Origin: Pseudomonadota bacterium
Lineage (GTDB): Bacteria; Pseudomonadota; Gammaproteobacteria; Burkholderiales; Burkholderiaceae_C
DNA length: 64,000 bases
Direction: 5' to 3'
NCBI GenBank assembly: GCA_963205335.1
Contig: CAUJIM010000067.1
Coordinates: forward strand, 1-64,000
Part shown: in pieces, positions 7,401-15,422 of the stretch
Layout: each line of letters starts with the position of its first letter
Position numbering within the stretch: the stretch's first letter is position 1
Position numbers and translations under genes: made by a program
Notes under the pieces: model-generated
Told to the model about the DNA's origin: nothing
Database searches by the model: none
Seen by the model: only the letters and a program-made list of their open reading frames with translations

Positions 7401-8293
7401 AGCGCACCGGCGTCGAAGTCGCGCACCGTGGCGTGCGCCTCGGGCAGCGGCTGCGCGGCCCAGGGGGCGAGGCGGGCGCTGGCCTGCAGCCGGGGGGCAT
7501 CGGCGCTGGCGTGCGCGTCGGCCTGCACCTCGGCCTGCGCGGCCAGATCGGCGAGCGGGCCGCGCAGCGTGGCCCGGAGCGTGAGCGGCAGCGGCGCGTC
7601 GGCGCTGGGCACGGGGGCGGCGAGCGTGCCGTCGAGCGCCAGGTCGAGCGTCAGCGGCGCCTGCGCGGCGAGCGTGGCCTGGGCGCGGTAGCGGCCGGCG
7701 TCGAACTGCGCCTGGTCCAGCTGGAAGCGGTGGCGCGCGCCGTCGTAGTCGTAGCGCGCGGCGATGTCCGTCAGCACCTGCGCGGGCGGGCCGGCCCAGC
7801 GCAGCTCCCCCACCCGGAGCGCGTCCACGCGGATGCGCAGCGGCAGCGCCAGGCTTGCGGGCGGGCCGGCCGAGGGCTCGCTGTCCGGGCCGTGGCCGGT
7901 GATGGTGATGCGCGCCGCCGCCAGCGTGCGCAGGTGCAGCGTGCGCCGCAGCAGCGCCGCGGGCGTCCAGCGCAGCTCGGCCTGCTCGACCTCGACGCGC
8001 AGGCCGTTGTCGTCCCAGGTGAGCCGCCCCGCGCGGCCGCCCGCGCGCAGCGAGCCGCTGACCTGCTCGGCGCCGAGCGGTACGCGCGCGCCGGCCCAGC
8101 GCAGCACGGTGGCCAGCGAACCCTCGCTGCCGGCCCAGGCCCAGAGCGCGCCGCCGGCGCCGAGCAGCAGCAGGGCGAGCGCCAGCAGGCCCGCCGCCGC
8201 GCGGCGCCATGGTTTTGAAGGAAAACGGGGCTTGGCGCTTGATGGGCGAGCGCGAGCAGCTACGTTATCGGGAGCGGATTGCGGGGCGGCCAT
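4445..8293 (-). CDS. tamB: TamB, inner-membrane-anchored translocation and assembly protein
   Basis: 1282 residues. An N-terminal membrane anchor (LLALALLLLGAGGALWAWAG) is followed by a very long, low-complexity beta-rich periplasmic region, as in AsmA-like bridge proteins. The C-terminal TamB domain (DUF490) ends in a typical beta-strand tail (AVDLIYRISFD). TamB works with TamA in outer-membrane protein insertion and is implicated in phospholipid transport. ATG 8293 overlaps the tamA stop (ATGA), giving a coupled tamA-tamB operon. The frame runs further upstream through tamA, but the overlap and the anchor position decide this start. A 1270-codon frame on the opposite strand is a GC-bias shadow. 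Confidence 0.93.
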   Translation of the reverse strand: MAAPQSAPDNVAARARPSSAKPRFPSKPWRRAAAGLLALALLLLGAGGALWAWAGSEGSLATVLRWAGARVPLGAEQVSGSLRAGGRAGRLTWDDNGLRVEVEQAELRWTPAALLRRTLHLRTLAAARITITGHGPDSEPSAGPPASLALPLRIRVDALRVGELRWAGPPAQVLTDIAARYDYDGARHRFQLDQAQFDAGRYRAQATLAAQAPLTLDLALDGTLAAPVPSADAPLPLTLRATLRGPLADLAAQAEVQADAHASADAPRLQASARLAPWAAQPLPEAHATVRDFDAGALWHQAPRTRLSGRVDLAPLAAAGWAITADLANADSGPWDRQRLPLQSLQADLRWQDGAATVRTLGAQLAGGTLRAEGRWAPAADAPWRIDAHASGIDPARLHTQLAALPLDGSARVQGTGAAIDFDLALQARAAAPSGDALTRQWQALRLQAASARGQWAGGLLTLRQLQLRTDAAEIAGSAQLHLAAAAPGGSADLRLRAPGLTAAVQGELQPTRGGGTLRAQASDGARLLAWARTLPGAGAALAGWQARGSAELQARWSGGWRDPGVQLRLATPGLALTLPAGAAEAPPVQLQDTLVTLDGRLAQARLAVRAALRQGPRALDLRLAAQGGRGTAPGPLAAARWQAQVTELQASVRDPLLGDGAWQLASRAPFTLEAGPQAGGTLALGAGELAITSPAPSAQARIAWGPLRRTGGELGSTGRISGLPLQWAERLGGFALADAGIEGSLTFDGSWDVQWGRQPRLRAELARAEGDLTLVARDEATGVASRVDAGLRQARLSLASDGPAVTLSAQWDSAEAGSIDARLASTLSATPAADGGTRWRWAEDAPLNGTLSARLLRIATWSVLAPPGWRLRGRLAADVRIAGTRAAPQLSGTLGADDLALRSVVDGLQLGRGRLRARLDGTRLLIDELSLRGPGQGDTGGRLVASGEAGWSGGQAGARLALTLERLRASVRSDRQVTVSGQVQAALAGRAVTVEGGLRVDTARIVLPEDSAPALGDDVVVRDGRTAQARTQTQAAGEPAGAQPLTIDARVQVDLGDDLRVSGMGMDTRLAGRLTLTARGPLATPPRVEGSIHAVDGSFHAYGQNLVIARGGITFTGAPDNPQLDIVALRPNYGSDQKAGVQVAGTALLPRVRLYSEPQLSDTQTLAWLLLGRPAPDTGAEAAMLQSAALALLGGRDSRGIASRLGLDELSFANGQDGSVAGASITLGKRLSERLYAAYEHSLAGTTGSLLIFYELSRRWSLRGQAGENAAVDLIYRISFD

Positions 8294-10164
8294 CAGAAGC
8301 TGAACCCCACGCTCATGTGCAGCCGGAGCTGGTGCGACTGCAGCCCGTAGGCCAGGTCGAGCGCCATCGGCCCTACCGGGGTGATGAGCCGCAGGCCGCT
8401 GCCCACGCCCCAGTGCGCGCGCAGGTCGCTCACGTGGTTGGCGACGCTGCCGACGTCGATGAACAGCGTGTGCTCCAGCAGGCCGGGAAAGCGCTGCTGC
8501 AGGATGGGGCGCTGCCACTCGGCGCTGGCGATCGCCATGTAGCGCCCCGGGCCGACCCAGCTGCCGCCCAGCGCAATGCCGATGCTGCGGTAGCCGTAGC
8601 CGCGCACGGTGGTGTCGCCGCCGGTGCGGAACAGGTAGTTGCCCGGCAGGCGCGCCCGGGCGGCGCCGACGATGGCGCCCGCCTCGGCGCGCAGCGCCAG
8701 GCGGCCGGCGCCGCCCGGCACCGGCACGAAGCCGAGCCAGCGTCCGGCCAGGCGGGCGAACGGCTTGCGCGGGCCGATGGTGGTCAGGCCCAGCCCGGCC
8801 TCCGCCGCCAGGCCGAAGCCGCGCGTGGGCAGGGCGACCTGGTCGAACCAGCGCCCGGTCCAGGCGAAGTTGGCGCTGACGGCCGCGCCGTCGCCCACCA
8901 GCGCCTCGGGCGCGCTGGCGCTGGCGGCGCCGCTGACGTTGGCGTGGTCGTACTGCAGGTAGAGGTTGCGGTCGAAGCGCTCGCCGTTCTGGCTGCGCCC
9001 GGCGCGCAGCGTCTGCGCGGTGGTGACGAGCGCGCCGTCGTCCTGGCGCATGTGGCGCGCGAACAGCGCCGTGCGCCAGCCGTGTGCGTCGGGCAGCGAA
9101 GCGAACTCGGCCTGCGCCAGCGGCGTCTTGCGGTCCAGGTGCAGGGTGGCGTCGCTGCGCCAGCTGCTGCCGAGGAAGCGGTTGTCGCGGTGCTGCAGCG
9201 ACAGGCGCGGCCCGCCGTCGGTGCTGTAGCCCACGCCGAGCTGCACCTTGTGGCGCTTGGCCTCGGTCACGGTGTAGGAGACGGGCGCGGCCTGCGGCTC
9301 GCCGCCGGGGTCGACGGTGATCACCGCCGAGTCGTAGTACCCGCTGGCGGCCAGGCGCTGCTGGGCGTCGACCAGGCGCTTCTGGTCGTAGACCTCGCCC
9401 GGCACGAGCCAGGACAGGCGCTCGGCCAGCTCGGGCGGGTACTGGCGCGCGCCCGTGACGCTGGCGCCGCCCAGGCGAAACGGCGGCCCGGAGTCGAGCG
9501 TGAGCCGCAGCCGGGCCTGGTGCGCGGGCGCGTCGATCTCGGCCTGGCTGGCCGCGATACGCCCGCGCGGGTAGCGCCTGGCCAGCAGCGTGCGCAGCGC
9601 GCCGGTCTTGGCTTGCGCCCAGCGCTCCTGGGTGAAGCGCTCGCCATCGGGCAGGCCCCAGCCTTCGCCGATGGACGCGCGCTGGCGCGCCGCGTCGGCC
9701 TCGCCGCTCGTGGCGATGTCTCCCTCGAAGGCGATGTCCACCGCGGCGACCGTGGCCGGCGTGCCCGGCGCGAGCGCGATCTCCACGGTGGGGCGGCCGG
9801 CGGCCGCGCCGTCGCGCCGCACCTGCACCTCGGGGCTGAAATAGCCCTCGGTGGCCAGCAGCTCGCGCGCGTCGCGCTCGGCCAGCACCATCAGGCGGCG
9901 GTACTCGCCTTCGTCCAGGTCGGTGAGCGCCCGGTAGCGCTGCAGCAGCGTGTGCTTTTCCACCAGCACCCGCAGCCGCGCGTCGTCCGCCTGCACGCGG
10001 ATGTCGAAGGCGCCCGGGCCCGCGGCGGCCGATGCCGGCGTCGGCGCCGGTCCGGCGGCGGGCGCCGCGCCGTTGCCCAGGCCTGCGCAGCCGCTCAGCA
10101 GCAGCGCCGCGAGCCATACGATGGCACGGGATGCGCGGTGCGAAAACAGTGACCGGGCGATCAT
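8293..10164 (-). CDS. tamA: TamA, Omp85-family outer-membrane assembly protein
   Basis: 623 residues. The N-terminal half carries POTRA-like repeats and the C-terminal half is an Omp85 beta-barrel with TGGDTTVRGYGYRSIG, the conserved barrel motif (VRGY/F), ending in an aromatic terminal strand (LHMSVGFSF). It partners TamB encoded immediately downstream. The signal sequence ends in LLLSGCAGLG, a lipobox with Cys26, so it may be lipidated as well as barrel-inserted; E. coli TamA has a conventional signal. The start at 10164 is supported by this signal peptide. Confidence 0.93.
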   Translation of the reverse strand: MIARSLFSHRASRAIVWLAALLLSGCAGLGNGAAPAAGPAPTPASAAAGPGAFDIRVQADDARLRVLVEKHTLLQRYRALTDLDEGEYRRLMVLAERDARELLATEGYFSPEVQVRRDGAAAGRPTVEIALAPGTPATVAAVDIAFEGDIATSGEADAARQRASIGEGWGLPDGERFTQERWAQAKTGALRTLLARRYPRGRIAASQAEIDAPAHQARLRLTLDSGPPFRLGGASVTGARQYPPELAERLSWLVPGEVYDQKRLVDAQQRLAASGYYDSAVITVDPGGEPQAAPVSYTVTEAKRHKVQLGVGYSTDGGPRLSLQHRDNRFLGSSWRSDATLHLDRKTPLAQAEFASLPDAHGWRTALFARHMRQDDGALVTTAQTLRAGRSQNGERFDRNLYLQYDHANVSGAASASAPEALVGDGAAVSANFAWTGRWFDQVALPTRGFGLAAEAGLGLTTIGPRKPFARLAGRWLGFVPVPGGAGRLALRAEAGAIVGAARARLPGNYLFRTGGDTTVRGYGYRSIGIALGGSWVGPGRYMAIASAEWQRPILQQRFPGLLEHTLFIDVGSVANHVSDLRAHWGVGSGLRLITPVGPMALDLAYGLQSHQLRLHMSVGFSF

Positions 10165-10237
10165 CGGCCTAGTCTACTAGCGCAATTTATCCAATGGAAA
10201 ATGGAAATTCCGCCCGTCAATAGTGCGCAAGCAGCTC

Positions 10238-11425
10238 CTATTTGGAGAGCGTACGCATTGCCTCTTCCAGCCCCTTGAGCGTGAGCGGGTACATCCGGCC
10301 GCCCATGAGCTGCTGGATCACCGCGATGCTCTGGCGGTACTGCCACACGCCCTGCGGCTCGGGGTTGATCCAGGCGAACTTGGGGAAGGCGTGCGTCAGG
10401 CGCTGCAGCCACTCGGCGCCCGGCTCCTCGTTGTTGTATTCCACGCTGCCGCCGGGCTGCAGGATCTCGTAGGGGCTCATGGTGGCGTCGCCGACGAAGA
10501 TCAGCTTGTAGTCCTTGTTGTACTTGCGGATGATGTCCCAGGTGGGGAATTTCTCCGCGAAGCGGCGGCGGTTGTGCTTCCACAGGTAGTCGTAGACGCA
10601 GTTGTGGAAGTAGTAGAACTCCAGGTGCTTGAGCTCGGCCTTCACGGCCGAAAACAGCTCTTCGACGCGCTGGATGTGCTCGTCCATGGTGCCGCCCACG
10701 TCCATCAGCAGCAGCACCTTCACGTTGTTGTGGCGCTCGGGCACCATCTTGATGTCGAGCCAGCCGGCGTTGGCCGCCGTGCTGCGGATGGTGTCCGGCA
10801 GGTCCAGCTCCAGCTCGTTGCCCTCGCGCGCGAACTTGCGCAGGCGCCGCAGCGCCACCTTGATGTTGCGCGTGCCCAGTTCCTGCGTGTCGTCGTAGTC
10901 GCGGTAGGCCCGCTGCTCCCAGACCTTGACCGCGCTGCGGTTCTTGCCCGCGCCGCCGATGCGGATGCCCTGCGGGTTGTAGCCGCCGTGGCCGAAGGGA
11001 CTGGTGCCGCCGGTGCCGATCCACTTGCTGCCGCCTTCGTGGCGCTCCTTCTGCTCCTCCAGGCGCTTCCTGAGCGTCTCCATCAGCTCGTCCCAGCCCA
11101 TCTTCTCGATGGCCGCCTTCTGCTCGGGCGTGAGCTCGCGCTCGAGCATCTGGCGCAGCCAGTCGGCCGGGATCTCTTTGGTGAAATCGGTCAGCAGCTC
11201 CACGCCCTTGAAGTAGGCTGCGAAGGCGCGGTCGAACTTGTCGAAGTGCTTCTCGTCCTTGACCAGCGCGGTGCGCGCGAGGTAGTAGAAATCGTCCATG
11301 CTCCAGGCGCCGTCGCTCATGGGCCCGACGACGCCGGCCCCGAGCGCCTCGAGCAGGCCGAGGAATTCCTTGACCGAGACCGGCAGCCTGGCGGCGCGCA
11401 GGGTGTAGAAGAAATCGATCAGCAT
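10238..11425 (-). CDS. VWA-domain protein (CoxE-like) paired with MoxR ATPase
   Basis: 395 residues. A charged helical N-terminal half leads to a von Willebrand A-type domain opening VKVLLLMDVGGTMDEHI, a MIDAS-like loop of the CoxE type. Such proteins act with MoxR AAA+ ATPases as chaperone pairs that mature or insert cofactors in target complexes. Here the MoxR gene (12284-13126) lies two genes upstream on the same strand. The client is not evident from the neighbours. The translation is continuous with no damage. Confidence 0.88.
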   Translation of the reverse strand: MLIDFFYTLRAARLPVSVKEFLGLLEALGAGVVGPMSDGAWSMDDFYYLARTALVKDEKHFDKFDRAFAAYFKGVELLTDFTKEIPADWLRQMLERELTPEQKAAIEKMGWDELMETLRKRLEEQKERHEGGSKWIGTGGTSPFGHGGYNPQGIRIGGAGKNRSAVKVWEQRAYRDYDDTQELGTRNIKVALRRLRKFAREGNELELDLPDTIRSTAANAGWLDIKMVPERHNNVKVLLLMDVGGTMDEHIQRVEELFSAVKAELKHLEFYYFHNCVYDYLWKHNRRRFAEKFPTWDIIRKYNKDYKLIFVGDATMSPYEILQPGGSVEYNNEEPGAEWLQRLTHAFPKFAWINPEPQGVWQYRQSIAVIQQLMGGRMYPLTLKGLEEAMRTLSK

Positions 11426-11440
11426 TTCCGGCTCCAGCGC

Positions 11441-12043
11441 TCAGCCAGCCGGCGCATGGCGCTTCAAAAGGTAGAGCAACTGTGCCCGCGCCTCCGGCCA
11501 TTCCCCGGTACGCATGCTGTACATCACGGTGTCGCGGATGGTGCCGTCGCGGCGCAGCTGGTGGCCGCGGATCACGCCGTCCTTGCGCGCGCCCAGGCGC
11601 TCGATCGCGCGCTGGCTGGCGAAGTTGAAATTGTCGGTGCGCCAGCCCACGACCAGGCAGCCCAGGGTGTCGAAGGCATGGCCCATCATCAGCAGCTTGC
11701 AGGTGGTGTTCACGTGCGTGCGCTGCACCCTGCGGGCGTAGAAGGTGTAGCCGATCTCCACGCGCCGCACGGCGCTCAATATGTCGTGGAAGCTGGTGGT
11801 GCCGAGCACGCGCCCGTCGGCCTCGTCGATCACGGCGAAGGCAAAGCGCGTGCCGGCCTCGCGCGCCTGCAGCGCGGCCTCGATGTAGTGGCGGGTGTCC
11901 TGCGGCTCGGGCACCGAGGTGACGCGCTCGCGCCAGAGCTCGCCGTCGGCCGCGGCAGCGGCCAGGCCCGCTTCGTGCCCGAACGCCAGCGGTTCCAGCC
12001 GCAGGCCGCGGTCGCGCAGGGTGACGGGTTCGACGAAGGCCAT
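11441..12043 (-). CDS. GNAT-family N-acetyltransferase (RimJ/RimL type)
   Basis: 200 residues from ATG 12043; the longer frame to 12085 would overlap the upstream gene. The fold is recognisable from RFAFAVIDEADGRVLGTTSF, EIGYTFYARRVQRTHVN and the C-terminal NFASQRAIERLGARKDGVIR, typical of RimL-like acetyl-CoA-dependent N-acetyltransferases. The canonical Q/R-x-x-G-x-G/A loop is replaced by RRVQRTHVN, as in the subgroup that acylates small molecules or amino groups. Substrate unknown. It sits between the MoxR and VWA genes on the same strand. Confidence 0.85.
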   Translation of the reverse strand: MAFVEPVTLRDRGLRLEPLAFGHEAGLAAAAADGELWRERVTSVPEPQDTRHYIEAALQAREAGTRFAFAVIDEADGRVLGTTSFHDILSAVRRVEIGYTFYARRVQRTHVNTTCKLLMMGHAFDTLGCLVVGWRTDNFNFASQRAIERLGARKDGVIRGHQLRRDGTIRDTVMYSMRTGEWPEARAQLLYLLKRHAPAG

Positions 12044-12048
12044 GGCGC

Positions 12049-12273
12049 TCACCCGCCCGGGGCTTCGTAGCCGCGCTGCCGGCACCAGCGGCGCGCGGCG
12101 GCCAGGCCGATGCCGCCGCCCAGGCCGACGGCAGCGACGGCGAACACGCTGCGGTTGTCGTAGGCGTGGCGCAGCAGGTCGATGCCCAGCGCGACCGACA
12201 GCCAGTAGCCGGCCAGCGCGCCGGCGGCGAAGCCGATCACGCGGGCCAGGGCTCTGATCAACGCGACGGGCAT
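12049..12273 (-). CDS. Small membrane protein (74 aa)
   Basis: Two hydrophobic helices (VIGFAAGALAGYWLSVALGI and SVFAVAAVGLGGGIGLAAAR) separated by a short charged loop, ending in a basic tail. It starts 10 bases after the MoxR stop and ends five bases before the GNAT start, so it is probably co-transcribed with them. No named family is recognised. Confidence 0.7.
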   Translation of the reverse strand: MPVALIRALARVIGFAAGALAGYWLSVALGIDLLRHAYDNRSVFAVAAVGLGGGIGLAAARRWCRQRGYEAPGG

Positions 12274-12283
12274 GGCGGCGGCC

Positions 12284-13126
12284 TCAGCGGTTGCGCTGGT
12301 TCATGAAGACGAGCTTCTCGAACAGGCTCACGTCCTGCTCGTTCTTGAGCAGCGCGCCCACCAGCGGCGGGATGGCCACCTTGGCGTCCTGGCTCTGCAG
12401 CGCCTCGGGCGGGATTTCCTCGGCCAGCAGCAGCTTGATCCAGTCGAGGAACTCGCTGGTCGAGGGCTTCTTCTTCAGGCCGGGCAGGCCGCGCACGTCG
12501 TAGAACGACTTCATCGCCGCCGAGAGCAGCTCGCCCTTGAGCGTGGGGAAGTGCACCGCGACGATCTTCTTCATCGTCTCGGGCTCGGGGAACTTGATGT
12601 AGTGGAAGAAGCAGCGGCGCAGGAAGGCGTCGGGCAGCTCCTTTTCGTTGTTCGAGGTGATGAACACCAGCGGCCGGTGGCGGGCGACGACCATCTCGCG
12701 CGTCTCGTAGCAGTGGAACTCCATGCGGTCGAGCTCGCGCAGCAGGTCGTTGGGAAACTCGATGTCGGCCTTGTCGATCTCGTCGATCAGCAGCGCCACC
12801 GGCTCGTCGGCCGTGAAGGCCTGCCAGAGCACGCCCTTGACGATGTAGTTGTGGATGTCCTTGACCCGCTCGTCGCCCAGCTGGCTGTCGCGCAGGCGGC
12901 TCACCGCGTCGTACTCGTACAGGCCCTGCTGCGCCTTGGTGGTGCTCTTGATGTGCCATTGCAGCAGCGGCATGTTCAAGGCCTGCGCCACCTCCTCGGC
13001 CAGCATGGTCTTGCCGGTGCCGGGCTCGCCCTTGACCAGCAGCGGGCGCTTGAGCGTGATGGCGGCGTTGACCGCCAGCATCAGGTCTTGCGTGGCGACG
13101 TAGTGGGAGGAACCTTCGAATTTCAT
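12284..13126 (-). CDS. MoxR-family AAA+ ATPase
   Basis: 280 residues. Walker A is GEPGTGKT (33-40), Walker B LLIDEID (112-118), with the sensor-1 Asn in LVFITSNNEKELPDAFLRRC. This matches the MoxR subfamily, ATPases that work with VWA proteins to assemble or activate metal- and cofactor-dependent enzymes. ATG 13126 (MKFEGSSHYV) fits family starts; upstream extension of the frame is a shadow. A cytochrome c4 gene is divergent from it 102 bp away. Confidence 0.92.
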   Translation of the reverse strand: MKFEGSSHYVATQDLMLAVNAAITLKRPLLVKGEPGTGKTMLAEEVAQALNMPLLQWHIKSTTKAQQGLYEYDAVSRLRDSQLGDERVKDIHNYIVKGVLWQAFTADEPVALLIDEIDKADIEFPNDLLRELDRMEFHCYETREMVVARHRPLVFITSNNEKELPDAFLRRCFFHYIKFPEPETMKKIVAVHFPTLKGELLSAAMKSFYDVRGLPGLKKKPSTSEFLDWIKLLLAEEIPPEALQSQDAKVAIPPLVGALLKNEQDVSLFEKLVFMNQRNR

Positions 13127-13176
13127 GGGGCAGCGGTGCGGGGAGGAAGGGGTGCGATGCCGGACCGGTGCCTGCC

Positions 13177-13182
13177 TATAAT
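13177..13182 (+). promoter_or_regulatory. Putative -10 box of the cytochrome c4 gene
   Basis: TATAAT lies 46 bases upstream of the cytochrome start in the 102-bp space shared with the divergent moxR-type gene. No good -35 is visible at the proper distance (GCGATG), so activation may be needed or the match may be fortuitous. Confidence 0.4.
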
Positions 13183-13228
13183 CGCAAACTGGCCAACATC
13201 GAGACAACCCACTGATTGTGCGCGCAAA

Positions 13229-13891
13229 ATGAACAAAGCACTGACTACGGTATTTGGTTTGATGGTCGCTTGCGCGACCGCTTCGGTCGCGGCCGAGGAC
13301 GTCAAGGGCAATGCGGCAGCCGGCGCGCAGATCAATGCGATGTGTGTCGGCTGTCACAGCATCGTCGGCTACCAGTCGAGCTTCCCCGAGGTGTACAAGG
13401 TGCCGATGATCTCCGGGCAGAACGACGCCTACATCGCCGCGGCGCTGCACGCATACAAGAAGGGCGATCGCAAGTTCCCGACCATGCGCGGCATCGCGGC
13501 GTCGCTGACCGACCAGAACATCGCCGACCTCGCCGCGTTCTACGCGGCCGACGGCCAGAAGCGCGACGTGCCCGAGCAGCCCGCCAAGGCGCCGAACGAC
13601 GATGTCAAGCTGCTGCTGCAGAAAGGCGCCTGCGTCTCCTGCCACGGCGAGAACTTCTCCAAGCCGATCGACCCCTCCTACCCCAAGCTCGCGGGCCAGC
13701 ACCCCGATTACCTCTACGTTTCCCTGAAGGCCTACAAGAACCCCAAGGAAGGTCCGTACTCGGGCCGCTCCAACGGCGTGATGGCCGGCGTCGCGGCGCA
13801 GTTCAGCAACGCCGAGCTGAAGTCGCTGGCCAACTACATCGGTTCGCTCGACGGGCAGGTGCAGGTCGTTCCGGAATCGCGCTTCCGCTGA
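13229..13891 (+). CDS. Di-haem cytochrome c4-type protein, periplasmic
   Basis: 220 residues. The signal peptide (to about VAAED, residue 22) exports the protein to the periplasm. Two c-type haem sites are present: CVGCH at 39-43 and CVSCH at 135-139. Candidate axial methionines lie in PTMRGIA (Met86) and GVMAGVA. The two similar halves are the c4 layout, which shuttles electrons from the bc1 complex to terminal oxidases. The start (MNKALTTVFG) is fixed by the signal peptide. A terminator follows at 13914. Confidence 0.92.
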   Translation: MNKALTTVFGLMVACATASVAAEDVKGNAAAGAQINAMCVGCHSIVGYQSSFPEVYKVPMISGQNDAYIAAALHAYKKGDRKFPTMRGIAASLTDQNIADLAAFYAADGQKRDVPEQPAKAPNDDVKLLLQKGACVSCHGENFSKPIDPSYPKLAGQHPDYLYVSLKAYKNPKEGPYSGRSNGVMAGVAAQFSNAELKSLANYIGSLDGQVQVVPESRFR

Positions 13892-13913
13892 TCCCCGGCC
13901 CGCGGTCCCAGGC

Positions 13914-13938
13914 AAGCCCGCCGGTACGCGGGCTTTTT
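13914..13938 (+). terminator. Rho-independent terminator after cytochrome c4
   Basis: GC-rich hairpin AAGCCCGC / GCGGGCTT with a short loop followed by a T-run (CTTTTTCG). It lies 23 bases after the cytochrome stop and also separates it from the convergent DUF1841 gene. Confidence 0.85.
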
Positions 13939-13949
13939 CGTGCCCGCCG

Positions 13950-14384
13950 TCAGTCGCGCGTGGCGCGCCGCTGCACGCAGGCGAGGTAGGCCGCGCCGTC
14001 GGGCGCGCGCCCGGCCTGCTGGGCTTCCCACAGCATGCTGCCCAGGCATTCCATCGCGGCATGGTGCGCAGCGTGCAGCGAACCCAGGCGCGCGGCGAGC
14101 AGATCCACCGCCTGGCGGATGCCGCGCGGCTGGTCGATGCTGCACTGCTCGCTGATCGACAGGTGCATCGACAGGTGCAGGAAAGGGTTGCTGCGGCCGG
14201 GCTCCGCGTCGTAGTTGCGCACGAGCGCGGCGTCCACGTCCGCCAGGTCGCCGCGGTACTCGGGATGCTCGGCGACCCACAGGCCGGCCAGCGTCTCGAT
14301 CGCCTCCATCGGCGCGCCCGCCCGCTGCTTGCCGGCAACGGTGCAGAAAAAGCGCCGGACGTCGGCCTGCGTGGGGTTGAACAT
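13950..14384 (-). CDS. DUF1841 family protein
   Basis: 144 residues from ATG 14384 (MFNPTQADVRRFF), the usual start of this family; a longer frame to 14408 is possible but less typical. Family features visible are AEHPEYRGDLAD, NPFLHLSMHLSISEQCSIDQ, and HHAAMECLGSMLWEAQ. The family is widespread in beta- and gammaproteobacteria and has no assigned biochemical role. The His-rich helices (HLSMHLSISEQ, HAAHHAAMECL) could bind metal. It is divergent from the FAH-family gene. Confidence 0.85.
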   Translation of the reverse strand: MFNPTQADVRRFFCTVAGKQRAGAPMEAIETLAGLWVAEHPEYRGDLADVDAALVRNYDAEPGRSNPFLHLSMHLSISEQCSIDQPRGIRQAVDLLAARLGSLHAAHHAAMECLGSMLWEAQQAGRAPDGAAYLACVQRRATRD

Positions 14385-14455
14385 GGGTGGGACAGCGGGC
14401 ATGCGCACGAAGCGGCGCTCGCCTATTATCGAACCTGCCTCGGAGGACAGGATTC

Positions 14456-15292
14456 ATGAAGCTGGCGACGATTCTGGTGGATGGGCAGCCGCACGCCGCG
14501 GTGCTCGATGGCGATGCGCTGCGCCTGGTGGGCGCGGCCGGACAGGACGTGGGCGCGCTCTTGCGCGCGGGTGCCGGTGGGGCTGCCCTGGCGCCCAGCG
14601 CCACGCGCCGCGTGGCGCTGGGCGAGGCGCAGTTCCTGCCCCCGGTGCTCGAGCCGCGCAAGGCCGTCTGCGTCGGCCTGAACTACGCCGACCACACGCG
14701 CGAGAGCCAATACGAGCAGCCGGCCCATCCCACGCTGTTCCTGCGCACCGCCACCAGCCTGGGTGCGCACGAGGCGCTGGTGCGGCGCCCGGCGGGCGAC
14801 GATTCGCTGGATTTCGAGGGCGAGATGGTGGTGGTGATCGGCCGGGGCGGGCGTGGCATCGCCAGGGCGGCGGCGCTGGCGCACGTGTTCGGCTACGCCG
14901 TCGGCAACGACATCTCGGTGCGCGAGTTCCAGTTCCGCTCGCCGCAGTGGACGCTGGGCAAGAACGTCGACGGCACCGGCACCTGGGGGCCGTGGCTGGT
15001 GACGGCGGACGAAGTGCCCGCCGGCGGCGCGGGCCTGGCGGTGCAGACGCGCCTGAATGGCCAGGTGGTGCAGTCGGCCAACACGCGCGACATGATCTTC
15101 GACGTGGCCACCATCATCGCCGCGGTGAGCGAAGCCATGACGCTCGAACCCGGCGACATCCTGTTCAGCGGCACGCCTGCGGGCGTGGGCATGGGGCGCA
15201 CGCCCAAGCTGTACATGCAGCCGGGCGACGTGGTCGAGGTGGAAATCGAAGGCCTCGGGTTGCTGCGCAACCGCATCGGCGAGGCAGACTGA
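14456..15292 (+). CDS. Fumarylacetoacetate hydrolase (FAH) family enzyme
   Basis: 278 residues from ATG 14456, preceded by GGAGG at 14441. The FAH domain is clear: VCVGLNYADHTRES, the metal-binding acidic cluster DFEGEMVVVIG (Glu121, Glu123), GNDISVREFQ (Asp152), GKNVDGTGTWGPW and FSGTPAGVGMGRTP. These are Mg2+-dependent enzymes cleaving or isomerising 2,4-diketo or 2-hydroxydienoate acids in aromatic breakdown (HpcE-like). The substrate cannot be read. It is separate from the hydroquinone cluster and convergent to its LysR gene. Confidence 0.88.
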   Translation: MKLATILVDGQPHAAVLDGDALRLVGAAGQDVGALLRAGAGGAALAPSATRRVALGEAQFLPPVLEPRKAVCVGLNYADHTRESQYEQPAHPTLFLRTATSLGAHEALVRRPAGDDSLDFEGEMVVVIGRGGRGIARAAALAHVFGYAVGNDISVREFQFRSPQWTLGKNVDGTGTWGPWLVTADEVPAGGAGLAVQTRLNGQVVQSANTRDMIFDVATIIAAVSEAMTLEPGDILFSGTPAGVGMGRTPKLYMQPGDVVEVEIEGLGLLRNRIGEAD

Positions 15293-15422
15293 GGCCGGGA
15301 GCGCCGGGCAGTGCCGGGACAAACCTGCGGCAGCGGAAGGGATACCGTCATGGTGCCAGACGGCGATGCACGCCGCTCGAGCCTGTATGGCTTGGCGATG
15401 GGGCTGCATTCGCGGTCGTAGC

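Noticed and set aside
4406-8218. 1270-codon open frame on the plus strand opposite tamB
   Set aside because: A GC-bias shadow: Arg/Ala/Gly/Gln-rich with no domain, and fully overlapped by a well-supported tamB frame.
8209-10152. 647-codon open frame on the plus strand opposite tamA
   Set aside because: Low-complexity translation, no motifs, antisense to a clear Omp85 protein.
10223-12070. 615-codon plus-strand frame opposite the VWA and GNAT genes
   Set aside because: Antisense shadow of two genes with recognised domains.
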